NCBI GenBank assembly: GCA_003449615.1
Contig: DMHA01000078.1
Location: 863 to 15,768, forward strand
Source of the DNA: Flavobacterium sp.
GTDB lineage: Bacteria > Bacteroidota > Bacteroidia > Flavobacteriales > Flavobacteriaceae
DNA: 14,906 bases
Direction: 5' to 3'
Shown: in pieces, positions 1 through 7,521 of the stretch
Layout of the letters: the number at the start of each line of letters is the position of its first letter
How positions within the stretch are numbered: position 1 is the stretch's first letter
Notes under the pieces: generated by a model
What the model was told of the DNA's origin: nothing
Databases searched by the model: none
What the model saw: the letters and a program-made list of their open reading frames with translations, nothing else
Program-made: the position numbers and the translations under genes

Positions 1-2149
1 TGTCCACGCCCAAAATATCTACCACTTTCACCATAACTCTATACATTCTTTTTTGGGAGTATTCGTGTTCGGCTGAGGTAAATTCTAATGTGCGGTCTTG
101 TTTGGTTCGGAAGGTTTGCCATTCGTTTTCAAAAATGTAGTTTCCTGTCCATTGCTCTTCTACTGAGCCTGTCGAAGTATCTCCTGATTCATTTTTGATG
201 CGAATGATTTCTTTTTTGCTGTCATAATCAAAATCCACACTCCAATAGTCAATCCAATCGTGCCAATTTTCGGTTAAGTTTTCTCTTGGTTGAATAATGC
301 CATTTTTGTCTTTGGTTATTTTGAATATTTGTCCGTTTTCAATCACTATTTTACTACCTGCTCGCATACTTTCCTGTATGTCTTCGATGTCGTCTTGGGT
401 GTAGTTGGTAACAAAATCCGTCAATTCTATTTTTACTTTGTTGTCCTTAATAATGGGCTTGGCTTGAAGATAAGACACATCATAAAACTTTACTTGTCCT
501 TTATTCACAGCTCTTGCATCAAAAACATCTTTAGGAACATACCGCAAACGAATGTCCACGCCTTGCTCTTTGATTTCTTGAATGATTCGAGGATAGGCGC
601 CCATTTCGAACTCAAATCCCAAAATATCTACTTGAGTGATTAAATGCGTTTTGCACTCTTCAAAAATTTCCATGATTCTGGTTTCGGTAACAGGCATATC
701 GAGTGGACCAATATGCACAAACCGACCGGCTTTTTTGGCGTGTAGTGTGGCATAGTTCTCAATGCGTTGAGCGGAATAGGCTCTACAAATTAAGTCTAAA
801 TAGGCTTCTTCTTTTCTTTTTCTTTGCCCATTGACCAAGTCGTCCATAAAAAACTGGCGTTCATATTTGCCAAGGTTTAATATTTCAAACGCTCTAAAAT
901 CTTGCCCTTTGTCTTTGAGTTCTCTTTGCACATTAATTAATCTTTTTCTTGTAGTGTGTATAGAAAACCTGCCCAAATCGGTAGTAATCCATTTGCGGTT
1001 GAGTTTCTCGGCTACTGCGGCGGTTGTGCCACTGCCACAAAAGAAATCGGCAACCAAATCGCCTTCGTTACTACTGGCTTTGATGATGCGTTCTAACAAA
1101 GCTTCGGGTTTTTGGGTGGGATAGTCTACCCTCTCAATTGCCATAGAGTTAACTTCAAAAATATCATTCCATAAACAATCTACTAAAATACCTGGCATTT
1201 CTGATAGATAGAATTTTAATCTTTCGTTCCCTGTTTTTGTTTTAAAAATACGACCATCACCACGCAGTAAATCAATTGACTCTTTACTTCTTGTACCAAT
1301 TGGTTGATCTGTCCAAGGTCCCCTACCATCATTATCATCATTTTTATATCTCTCTTTGATATATTCATCTGTGTATGGGATATATTGTCTGTTGAATTGA
1401 AATTTTTTTGATTTTACATAGAATAGAATTAAGTCATTATTTCTACCAAAGTGATCAGAAATTGCTTTTCCTGCTTTTCCTGACCCTCTTTTCCAAAATA
1501 TTTCATTTTTAAAATTATCATTACCAAAAATGTCATCAAGGCAAAGTCTTAAAACACTATTCACACGCCAATCACAATGCACATAAATACTCCCATCTTC
1601 AGCCAAGAGGTTGTGTATGAGTTTCAATCGTTCATACATCATACTCAAGTAGGAAGAAATCCCTTTTTGCCAAGTATCACGGTAGGCAATTTCTTCGAGT
1701 ACGCTTTGGCTTTTGGTGGCGGTTTCGCCGTTGAGTTCTATGGTATGCGAGAAGTCGGCACCCACGGCAAAGGGTGGGTCTATATACACCAGTTTTAGTC
1801 CGCCTTCTTTTTCTATTTCCTCCCTCATGGGGCCGTTTGCCAATGATGAAAGAATGAGTTTGTTGTCGCCCCAGATCAGTTTATTGTGCCAACCAGCTTT
1901 TTGTCGGCCTTTAAGGTCAAACATATCAAAACTATCGCCTCCTTTTTTGTCTTCTTTTCGGGGTTCGTCTATGTGTTCTATATGATGAAAAGGTAAAGCC
2001 ACATTGGTAATGTCTTCTTTACGACCGTTCCAAAAGAGAAATACATCTTCTTCGTCGGCATACATTTTGTAAATCAAGTCTTTGGCAATGGGCTGGTTGT
2101 TTTGTATGGATTGTATGATTTGTTTTTTTTCGTTGTCGGATAGATTCAT
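1..2149 (-). CDS. Type III-like restriction-modification DNA methyltransferase (Mod), 3' end cut off
   Basis: Predicted N6-adenine (possibly N4-cytosine) DNA methyltransferase, the modification and target-recognition subunit that would work with the Res helicase-nuclease encoded two genes upstream. The frame is open from the ATG at 2149 to the window edge, 716 codons. The catalytic motif DPPF is at residues 124-127, preceded by LVYI. The S-adenosylmethionine-binding motif FCGSG is at residues 370-374, preceded by a YPTQKPEALLERI stretch. Motif IV before motif I is the beta-class order. The segment between them (about residues 199-339) should be the target-recognition domain; its G+C is far below that of its flanks. 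A C-terminal extension of more than 300 residues follows motif I, longer than in EcoP15I-type Mod. The visible end (MVKVVDILGVD) resembles the C-terminus I recall for this family, so probably only a few codons are missing. The start lies 4 bases after the KilA-N stop, so translation is likely coupled. An A8 run covers codons 7-9. Confidence 0.9.
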   Translation of the reverse strand, partial: MNLSDNEKKQIIQSIQNNQPIAKDLIYKMYADEEDVFLFWNGRKEDITNVALPFHHIEHIDEPRKEDKKGGDSFDMFDLKGRQKAGWHNKLIWGDNKLILSSLANGPMREEIEKEGGLKLVYIDPPFAVGADFSHTIELNGETATKSQSVLEEIAYRDTWQKGISSYLSMMYERLKLIHNLLAEDGSIYVHCDWRVNSVLRLCLDDIFGNDNFKNEIFWKRGSGKAGKAISDHFGRNNDLILFYVKSKKFQFNRQYIPYTDEYIKERYKNDDNDGRGPWTDQPIGTRSKESIDLLRGDGRIFKTKTGNERLKFYLSEMPGILVDCLWNDIFEVNSMAIERVDYPTQKPEALLERIIKASSNEGDLVADFFCGSGTTAAVAEKLNRKWITTDLGRFSIHTTRKRLINVQRELKDKGQDFRAFEILNLGKYERQFFMDDLVNGQRKRKEEAYLDLICRAYSAQRIENYATLHAKKAGRFVHIGPLDMPVTETRIMEIFEECKTHLITQVDILGFEFEMGAYPRIIQEIKEQGVDIRLRYVPKDVFDARAVNKGQVKFYDVSYLQAKPIIKDNKVKIELTDFVTNYTQDDIEDIQESMRAGSKIVIENGQIFKITKDKNGIIQPRENLTENWHDWIDYWSVDFDYDSKKEIIRIKNESGDTSTGSVEEQWTGNYIFENEWQTFRTKQDRTLEFTSAEHEYSQKRMYRVMVKVVDILGVD
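162..178. repeat. Short interspersed motif (ACTTCGACAGGCTCAGT on the minus strand) within mod
   Basis: The minus strand reads ACTTCGACAGGCTCAGT inside mod and encodes the in-frame stretch DTSTGSVE. From memory, very similar CTTCGACAGGCTCAG-type sequences are scattered in many copies through diverse bacterial genomes, often outside genes. Only one copy is seen in this window, so its repeat nature cannot be shown here. It sits in the C-terminal extension of the protein, where a small insertion could be tolerated. Confidence 0.4.
1141..1560 (-). other. Low-G+C segment of mod, putative target-recognition domain
   Basis: By hand count this stretch has 125 G+C in 420 bases (about 30%). The mod segments on either side have about 42% (721-1080) and 45% (1621-1980). 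Codon choice shifts with it: the flanks favour GAC, GCC and ACC, the centre GAT, AAT and ATT. The segment lies between methyltransferase motifs IV and I, where beta-class enzymes carry the target-recognition domain. Both edges are fairly sharp, near 1135 and 1560. The simplest reading is exchange of the recognition domain by recombination, which is inference. Confidence 0.6.
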
Positions 2150-2153
2150 ATTG

Positions 2154-2960
2154 TTATTTTAATTTTTTTGTATTGTTGTGTTGTAACAAAGATTTCATTT
2201 GCGTAATTGCCATTTTATTGAGGTGCAATAATCTATCGCTTTGTGTTATGCCTTGATGAATGAGCAAAGCGTTTGTGCTTTCCATGTTAGATAAAACTAC
2301 CAATTGTTCTATGGTGGCGGTATCTCTTATGTTTCCTTTTTCGTTGGGGTTTTCGTCTCGCCATTGTTTGGCAGTTTTTCCAAAAAGAGCTACATTGAGT
2401 ACATCGGCTTCGTTGGCATAAATAAAGGTAGCTTGTTTTTTATCAATTTCGGCAGGGATTAAATTTTCTTTAATGGCATCGGTGTGAATCAGGTAATTTA
2501 CTTTTGTTAAATAGCGTTGGAAATTCCATTCTAATTGCTCTTTACTGTTTTCTGTTTCTTTGAGGCGTTGAAACTCTCTTACTAATAAGAGTTGAAATTT
2601 AGCACTAATCCACATTCCAAAATGAAAAGCAATATCTTTGTGAGCATAAGTTCCACCGTATCTTCCTGTTTTGGCTACAATGCCAACTGCATTTGTTTTT
2701 TCGCACCAGTTTTTGGTAGAAAGCACAAAATTGTTGCTCCCTGCTTCGTTTTTAATTATACCGAATTCGGTATAATTAAAAGTTGGATTATATAACGTTT
2801 CCCATTCACCAATATATTCAATGGTGCTTTTTAAACTTAACCATTTGAAAATTAAAATTTCTTGGTACTGGCTTTTTGCCATATCTGTCAAAGAGATATA
2901 ATCAGTATTATTTACTGATAGTATTGTAATCTCTGTATTTTCTATTCTTATTTTTGCCAT
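2154..2960 (-). CDS. KilA-N domain protein embedded in the restriction-modification operon
   Basis: A 268-residue protein with an N-terminal KilA-N domain (about residues 8-130), a DNA-binding fold known from phage and viral proteins. Recognisable parts are ISLTDMAK (22-29), an internal FNYTEF...IIKNEAGSN stretch, and the conserved core KTGRYGGTYAHKDIAFHFGMWIS followed by FQLLLVREFQRLKE. The C-terminal half (about 175-255) holds a second conserved-looking block, YANEADVLNVALFGKTAKQWRDEN and then IRDTATIEQLVVLSNMESTNA, which I recall as typical of bacterial KilA-N proteins found near restriction-modification genes. It has no nuclease or methylase motif. It starts 11 bases after the res stop and ends 4 bases before the mod start, so it is part of the same transcript. 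Regulation of the operon, DNA targeting or anti-phage sensing are possible roles; none is shown by the sequence. A perfect 32-bp palindrome spans codons 60-71. Confidence 0.88.
   Translation of the reverse strand: MAKIRIENTEITILSVNNTDYISLTDMAKSQYQEILIFKWLSLKSTIEYIGEWETLYNPTFNYTEFGIIKNEAGSNNFVLSTKNWCEKTNAVGIVAKTGRYGGTYAHKDIAFHFGMWISAKFQLLLVREFQRLKETENSKEQLEWNFQRYLTKVNYLIHTDAIKENLIPAEIDKKQATFIYANEADVLNVALFGKTAKQWRDENPNEKGNIRDTATIEQLVVLSNMESTNALLIHQGITQSDRLLHLNKMAITQMKSLLQHNNTKKLK
2750..2781. repeat. Perfect 32-bp palindrome inside the KilA-N gene
   Basis: Each strand reads TTTTAATTATACCGAA followed directly by its reverse complement, with GAATTC at the centre and no spacer. All 16 base pairs match; the next pair out does not. 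In the KilA-N reading frame it encodes FNYTEFGIIK (residues 61-70), and because it is palindromic the opposite strand carries the same decapeptide. It could be a binding site for a dimeric regulator, possibly KilA-N itself, or an mRNA hairpin upstream of mod. No T-tract follows, so it is not a standard terminator. Confidence 0.95.
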
Positions 2961-2971
2961 ATAATTTGAAT

Positions 2972-5635
2972 TTATTCTGCTGGAAAAATGGCTTTTACAT
3001 CATTAAAAGATTTTAAGTTCTGCTTGTAATCTTCCCAATCTTCTTGTTTAATGTAAATGGCTGTGTATTGTTTTTCGCTTTGCTGTGCGTTTACATCTTT
3101 GCACCATTGTACCAATCGCTTTATCTTCCTGATATCGTCTAAATCTTCTCGTCCTTTGGTTTCTACCATAAAAATATTTTCATCGCTTGTTTTTACAAAA
3201 AAGTCGGGAAAATACTCTCTAATGTTGCCATCTTCTGCCTGATATTCTATTTTGAAGTTTACACCACCATCGCCCATAGTATTTTTTGCAAAGGCAATCA
3301 CATCATTAAACCTGTATTCGCAGAAAGAAGCAAATTCCAATTCAAAGCCATTGTCGCCAATTACCTTGTTAAAAATAGATTTTTTAGGTTTGTGTATATG
3401 AGGTTGATCGTCGGTTATTTTTGGTTTTACCGTTTTTAGTGAAATGTAGTTTTTAATTTCGGCTGTTCCGCTATCGGTTACCGTAAGTTCGTTAATGGCT
3501 TCTTTAAAAACTTTGTATAAAATTGCTTTAGGTTGTACTTCGGATAAATTGCGAATGGTTTGAGCGTTTTCTAAATCAACATTTTTTTCAAAAAGATAGT
3601 TTTGAATAAAAGACTCTACTTTGGGATAGAGTATATTAAAACCACTAAACAAACGACTTTCTTTTAGAATACTTTGAGTAAAGAAACCAATTACATTGCG
3701 ATAATCGGCAAGACTGTCTTTAAAAATGGTGGTATGCGAAATAGTATCTTCAATGTCTTTAAAAACAATTTCTTTTAATTCTTCAGAATTGAAAGTTTTG
3801 AAAGGTGCTTTTTCAAATCTGAGTTTACTGATGTCTAATTCCTCTAAATTTTTGTATTCACGATAAATACGAGGGGTCATTTGTGGGATAGGAATATCCA
3901 AATCGTCTAAATTCTTGTTAGGATTTTCTTTGTCCACTTCCACAATAATTGGATTTTTGCCACGCTTACCTGCTCCCATAGGCGAGTATTGAAACTCAAC
4001 ACCTTCAGTTTTAAGAGATTCTACAAATTCAATAAAAGCGGATGTGCCAATAACCGATAAATATTCTTGTGTTTCTAAGGAAAACATTTTTCGCAAACCA
4101 CGCCCAATGGTTTGCTCGGGTAGGATTTTAGAATCGGCATTGAAAGGACGAAGTCCTACAATGGTGGTTACATTTTTCACGTCCCAACCTTCACGAAGCA
4201 TTAAAACCGAACAAATCGCTTTGTAAGGCGAAGTATCTTTGTCCACATCATCGGCTGCTTTTCTTAATGTTTCTAAATCTTCTTTGGCTTTTTTGCTCGA
4301 TGAGGTTTCGGCAATTTCGCCTTTGCTATTGGTGTGAATACTTAATACGGCATTTTTGAGCAAAGGGTAAGTTCGTTCTAAATAGGCAGCAATGGCATCA
4401 GATTCTTTGGTGGTCATTGCCATGATGAAAAGCAATGGTGTTTTTTGGCTTTTCATTTCTTCGTATTGCTTTTCCCATTCAATGTACCCCAAATGAATAA
4501 AGTCTTTGTAGCGTTCTACCACATCATCAGATGGTTTTTCTTCTAATTTATTTCTAGATGCTTCATCGGGCAAAACTGGCGATTTTACGACATTCTGTTT
4601 AATGGCTTCTACTAAAGGATAATCGCAAATAGTCTGAACGAAAATTGATCCATCGTTGTGTTTTGGTGTAGCCGTTACATCACATTGCAAACCAATGTGT
4701 TTGCCTGTTTTAAGTTTCAGTTTATTGCTAATGTCAGCTATGCTCTTAAACCATTCTAAAGAAGAATCGTGAATGTGGTGGGCTTCGTCATTCAAAACTA
4801 CCAAATCTTTGATTTTATTACTTCTCAATATTTTTCCTAAATCTAAGCCTTTTGAGGTGTCGGCATCTGCTTTTGGTTTTTTTCCTAAAAATAGTTCTTC
4901 TACGCTTGGCTCGGCATCTTCATTTAAAAATACACGGTGAATATTGGTTAAAAATATATTACCCGAATCTGTTATTGGTTTTAGTTCGTCTTGAATGTGT
5001 AATGTCAGTTGAAAATCATTGAGCCAATCACGGTTTGCCCAACCATTTTCTGGAATAAAAGGGTCTTCAAAAAAGTACTTCAAACCGTCAAAGTCTTTTC
5101 TAATTCTGTTCAGTACAATGATGTTGGGTGCAATTACTAAAAAATTTTTTGATAGACCTGTGTTTTCTTCATATTTCGTATTGAAATAAGACCACACCAA
5201 AACCAAGCCCAAAACTTTTGTTTTCCCTGTTCCTGTAGCCATTTTTATGACATATCGTGTCCACGATTCATCAAACATACCCGGACTAACACGACCCAAA
5301 CCATCAAATTTTATGAGTTCGTATTTGTCTTTGGCTTTTGCTATTTCATACAAATAAATAACCGATTCAACCGATTCTCTTTGCGAAAAATAGAAACTGA
5401 ATTTTTGTCCGTTTTCGTTGGTGTGTTCTTTGTTAAACCAATGATTTAAAAGTGCTTTTGTCGTTTCGGTTGCTCCTTCATAATTGCTGTTCCTCCATTC
5501 TTCAACTGCTTTTCGTACTTTATGTACTAGCGGAGCTAAAAGCATTTCATATTTGTTGTTAAAAGCTTGTAATTGTGCTTGTCCTGGTGTCCATCTTTTT
5601 TCAGGCGTTAAAATCTCAAAAGGTTTGTTGTTCAT
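2972..5635 (-). CDS. Type III-like restriction endonuclease subunit (Res), DEAH helicase with PD-ExK nuclease
   Basis: An 887-residue ATP-dependent helicase-nuclease that should cut unmodified foreign DNA together with Mod. Superfamily 2 motifs appear in order: Walker A ATGTGKT at 133-139, Walker B NDEAHH with DEAH at 283-286, DVTATP at 319-324, REGWDV at 481-486, and QTIGRGLRKM at 508-517. The C-terminal nuclease shows FPDFFV with PD at 810-811 and VETKGRE with the ExK pair at 825-827, a PD-ExK active site. All catalytic positions look intact. The N-terminus (LVHKVRKAVEEW, then TKALLNHWF and SQRESVES) resembles, from memory, the BPTD_3080-type family of type III-like Res proteins rather than EcoP15I Res. 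The gene is first in its operon, 89 bases downstream of the rsmE stop and 11 bases before the KilA-N gene; classical type III loci have mod first. The start is the first ATG of the frame, with an A-rich leader. Confidence 0.92.
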   Translation of the reverse strand: MNNKPFEILTPEKRWTPGQAQLQAFNNKYEMLLAPLVHKVRKAVEEWRNSNYEGATETTKALLNHWFNKEHTNENGQKFSFYFSQRESVESVIYLYEIAKAKDKYELIKFDGLGRVSPGMFDESWTRYVIKMATGTGKTKVLGLVLVWSYFNTKYEENTGLSKNFLVIAPNIIVLNRIRKDFDGLKYFFEDPFIPENGWANRDWLNDFQLTLHIQDELKPITDSGNIFLTNIHRVFLNEDAEPSVEELFLGKKPKADADTSKGLDLGKILRSNKIKDLVVLNDEAHHIHDSSLEWFKSIADISNKLKLKTGKHIGLQCDVTATPKHNDGSIFVQTICDYPLVEAIKQNVVKSPVLPDEASRNKLEEKPSDDVVERYKDFIHLGYIEWEKQYEEMKSQKTPLLFIMAMTTKESDAIAAYLERTYPLLKNAVLSIHTNSKGEIAETSSSKKAKEDLETLRKAADDVDKDTSPYKAICSVLMLREGWDVKNVTTIVGLRPFNADSKILPEQTIGRGLRKMFSLETQEYLSVIGTSAFIEFVESLKTEGVEFQYSPMGAGKRGKNPIIVEVDKENPNKNLDDLDIPIPQMTPRIYREYKNLEELDISKLRFEKAPFKTFNSEELKEIVFKDIEDTISHTTIFKDSLADYRNVIGFFTQSILKESRLFSGFNILYPKVESFIQNYLFEKNVDLENAQTIRNLSEVQPKAILYKVFKEAINELTVTDSGTAEIKNYISLKTVKPKITDDQPHIHKPKKSIFNKVIGDNGFELEFASFCEYRFNDVIAFAKNTMGDGGVNFKIEYQAEDGNIREYFPDFFVKTSDENIFMVETKGREDLDDIRKIKRLVQWCKDVNAQQSEKQYTAIYIKQEDWEDYKQNLKSFNDVKAIFPAE

Positions 5636-5656
5636 TTTTATTTTTGCTATTTGTGT

Positions 5657-5664
5657 CTAATATA
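5657..5664 (-). promoter_or_regulatory. Weak candidate -7 element for the res operon
   Basis: In the 89-bp gap between rsmE and res, the minus strand has TATATTAG, one base off the Bacteroidota -7 consensus TAnnTTTG. It lies about 21 bases before the res ATG. No clear TTTG element is at the expected distance upstream. No convincing terminator hairpin is seen in the gap, so read-through from tsaD-rsmE is equally possible. Confidence 0.25.
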
Positions 5665-5724
5665 CTTTAATTGATTAGATTTTTCGGTTGTTCTATTGTT
5701 TTTTTGTAATTAAAAAGCAAATTA

Positions 5725-6435
5725 TTAAAGTGTGTCATTCACAAAAACAACACTATGACATGCCACCACAGCTGCAGTTTCGGTTCTTAATCGTGTATTT
5801 CCCAAAGATACAGGAATGAAATTGTTTTCTAGAGCTAATGCTATTTCTTTTTCCGAAAAATCACCTTCTGGACCAATGAGCAAAGTAACATTTTCGTTCT
5901 TTTTCAAAACCGATTTCAAAGTTTTTTTGTCTGTTTCTTCGCAATGTGCAATCAATTGTAAACCTTCGTTTTTAAGCTTGATAAATTCTTTGAAACTAAT
6001 CGCTTCATTCAGTTTTGGAAGAAATAAAACATTGGATTGTTTCATTGCCGTTAAAATAATTTTCTCAAAACGTTCCTTGTTTACAACCTTTCGTTCCGAG
6101 CGGTCACAGATGATTGGCGTGATTTCGTGAACACCTATTTCGGTGGCTTTTTCGAGAAACCATTCGTAACGGTCATTCATTTTTGTTGGGGCAACAGCCA
6201 AATGCAATTGAAATTTTGAAGGCTCTGTTTTTTCGACAGCAATAATTTGAACCGTGCATTTGTTGTCAGATGCCAAAGTAATTTCTGTTTTGAATAACAA
6301 GCCTAAACCATTGGTTACGAATAAAATATCGGTATCTTTTTTTCGCAAAACTTTGATAATATGTTTGCTTTCTTCCTTGTCAAAAGAAAAGCTTTCTGTG
6401 GTTTCGTCAATATTTGGATTATAAAATAATTGCAT
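5725..6435 (-). CDS. rsmE: 16S rRNA (uracil-1498-N3)-methyltransferase
   Basis: A SPOUT-fold methyltransferase that modifies U1498 of 16S rRNA in the decoding region of the small subunit. The 236-residue length is normal for the family. An N-terminal RNA-binding region (about 1-70, with SKHIIKVLRKK at 23-33) is followed by the catalytic domain. The C-terminal knot carries LLIGPEGDFSEKE (GPEGD at 188-192) and LGNTRLRTETA (211-221), the S-adenosylmethionine-binding signatures; KMNDRYEWFLEKATEIGV and ICDRSER are also typical. Its ATG lies 3 bases after the tsaD stop, so the two genes are almost certainly co-transcribed and possibly translationally coupled. Nothing looks damaged. Confidence 0.96.
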   Translation of the reverse strand: MQLFYNPNIDETTESFSFDKEESKHIIKVLRKKDTDILFVTNGLGLLFKTEITLASDNKCTVQIIAVEKTEPSKFQLHLAVAPTKMNDRYEWFLEKATEIGVHEITPIICDRSERKVVNKERFEKIILTAMKQSNVLFLPKLNEAISFKEFIKLKNEGLQLIAHCEETDKKTLKSVLKKNENVTLLIGPEGDFSEKEIALALENNFIPVSLGNTRLRTETAAVVACHSVVFVNDTL

Positions 6436-6438
6436 AGT

Positions 6439-7461
6439 TTAGAATTGAATTCGGGCTTTCGAAACCACAGACGAAGTTTCGAAATTTTGAGTTAAAAATT
6501 TTTGATACCCTACAATTCCTATCATGGCAGCGTTATCGGTAGTGTATTCAAATTTAGGAATAAAGGTTTTCCAACCGTATTTATTTTCGGCTGCTGCCAA
6601 TGTATTTCTTATTCCGGAATTGGCAGAGACTCCTCCGCCGATGGCAATTTGTTTTATCCCGGTTTCCTTTACCGCCAATTTCAATTTGTCCATTAAAATT
6701 TCGATAATGGTATGTTGAATAGAGGCACAAATATCATTGAGTTTTTCGTCAATAAAATTGGGGTTTTCCAGTTTTTTCTTTTGAATAAAATACAAAATTG
6801 CTGTTTTCAAACCTGAAAAACTAAAATCCAAACCTGGAACTTTAGGTTTGGTAAAAGCAAAAGCTTTTGGGTTTCCCAATTTGGCATATTTATCAACCAA
6901 AGGACCGCCAGGATAGGGGAGACCTAGTATTTTGGCACTTTTATCAAAAGCTTCTCCCACAGCATCATCGGTGGTTTCGCCAATAATTTCCATATCAAAA
7001 AAGTCGTTTACTTTCACGATTTGGGTATGTCCGCCAGAAATGGTCAAGGCAATAAAAGGAAATGTGGGTTTGTCAAAGCCTTGCTCATCAATAAAATGCG
7101 CCAAAATATGCGCTTGCATGTGATTGACAGCAATCAGAGGAATATTTAATGCCAAAGACATTGACTTTGCAAATGAACTTCCTACCATCAAGGAACCCAT
7201 CAAACCAGGCCCTTGAGTAAAGGCAATGGCGGAAAGTTGTTCTTTTGTAACATTGGATTTGCGTAAAGCAGCATCAATCACGGGAACAATATTTTGTTGG
7301 TGGGCTCGGGATGCCAATTCAGGAACAACACCTCCATATTGATTGTGAATCAGTTGGTTAGCAACTACATTCGACAAAACTTTATCGTTTTTTAAAACTG
7401 CTGCGGCAGTGTCATCGCAAGAACTTTCGATCGCAAGAATAAATACCTCGGAATTTTGCAT
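6439..7461 (-). CDS. tsaD: tRNA N6-adenosine threonylcarbamoyltransferase
   Basis: Transfers the threonylcarbamoyl group from threonylcarbamoyl-AMP to A37 of ANN-decoding tRNAs, acting with TsaB and TsaE in the cytoplasm. I place the start at the ATG at 7461 (340 residues), because the protein then begins MQNSEVFILAIESSCDDTAAA, matching the usual N-terminus of the family. An upstream in-frame ATG at 7524 would add 21 atypical residues and run into the divergent promoter region. Visible motifs are IESSCDDT at 11-18, GGVVPELASRAH ending at 54, the metal-binding pair NHMQAH (H114 and H118), SGGHTQIV, GEAFDKSAKILGLPYPGGP, IGGGVSAN and TTDNAAMIG with metal ligand D309. It is divergent from tamB and the first gene of the tsaD-rsmE unit. 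Confidence 0.96.
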   Translation of the reverse strand: MQNSEVFILAIESSCDDTAAAVLKNDKVLSNVVANQLIHNQYGGVVPELASRAHQQNIVPVIDAALRKSNVTKEQLSAIAFTQGPGLMGSLMVGSSFAKSMSLALNIPLIAVNHMQAHILAHFIDEQGFDKPTFPFIALTISGGHTQIVKVNDFFDMEIIGETTDDAVGEAFDKSAKILGLPYPGGPLVDKYAKLGNPKAFAFTKPKVPGLDFSFSGLKTAILYFIQKKKLENPNFIDEKLNDICASIQHTIIEILMDKLKLAVKETGIKQIAIGGGVSANSGIRNTLAAAENKYGWKTFIPKFEYTTDNAAMIGIVGYQKFLTQNFETSSVVSKARIQF

Positions 7462-7490
7462 AAAAAGGCACAAATTTTGAATTATATTTG
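7454..7490 (+). promoter_or_regulatory. Candidate tamB promoter
   Basis: TATATTTG at 7483-7490 matches the Bacteroidota -7 consensus TAnnTTTG exactly. A TTTTG at 7454-7458 lies 24 bases upstream and could serve as the -33 element, although the spacing is a little long. Transcription would start near 7497, about 70 bases before the tamB ATG. The upstream element overlaps the tsaD start codon region. Confidence 0.5.
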
Positions 7491-7521
7491 ACAATCCGTA
7501 AAAAAAACTTTTCGGAGATGC

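Noticed and set aside
9..631. 14-base direct repeat cccaaaatatctac at 9-22 and 618-631
   Set aside because: Both copies encode VDILG in the same mod frame; with no flanking similarity this looks like chance or similar beta-strands rather than a true repeat.
290..1985. Several plus-strand open frames of 73 to 117 codons opposite mod
   Set aside because: They lie antisense to a clear methyltransferase frame carrying DPPF and FCGSG motifs, overlap one another, and have no recognisable domains or start context.
5665..5730. CTTTAAT / ATTAAAG inverted repeat between res and rsmE as a terminator
   Set aside because: Seven A+T-rich pairs separated by about 50 bases would not form a stable terminator, and no T-tract is placed correctly.
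6457..6484. Two copies of TTTCGAAA with centres 20 bases apart at the 3' end of tsaD
   Set aside because: They are 8-bp palindromes in A+T-rich coding sequence with no extended symmetry, and they sit far from any promoter.
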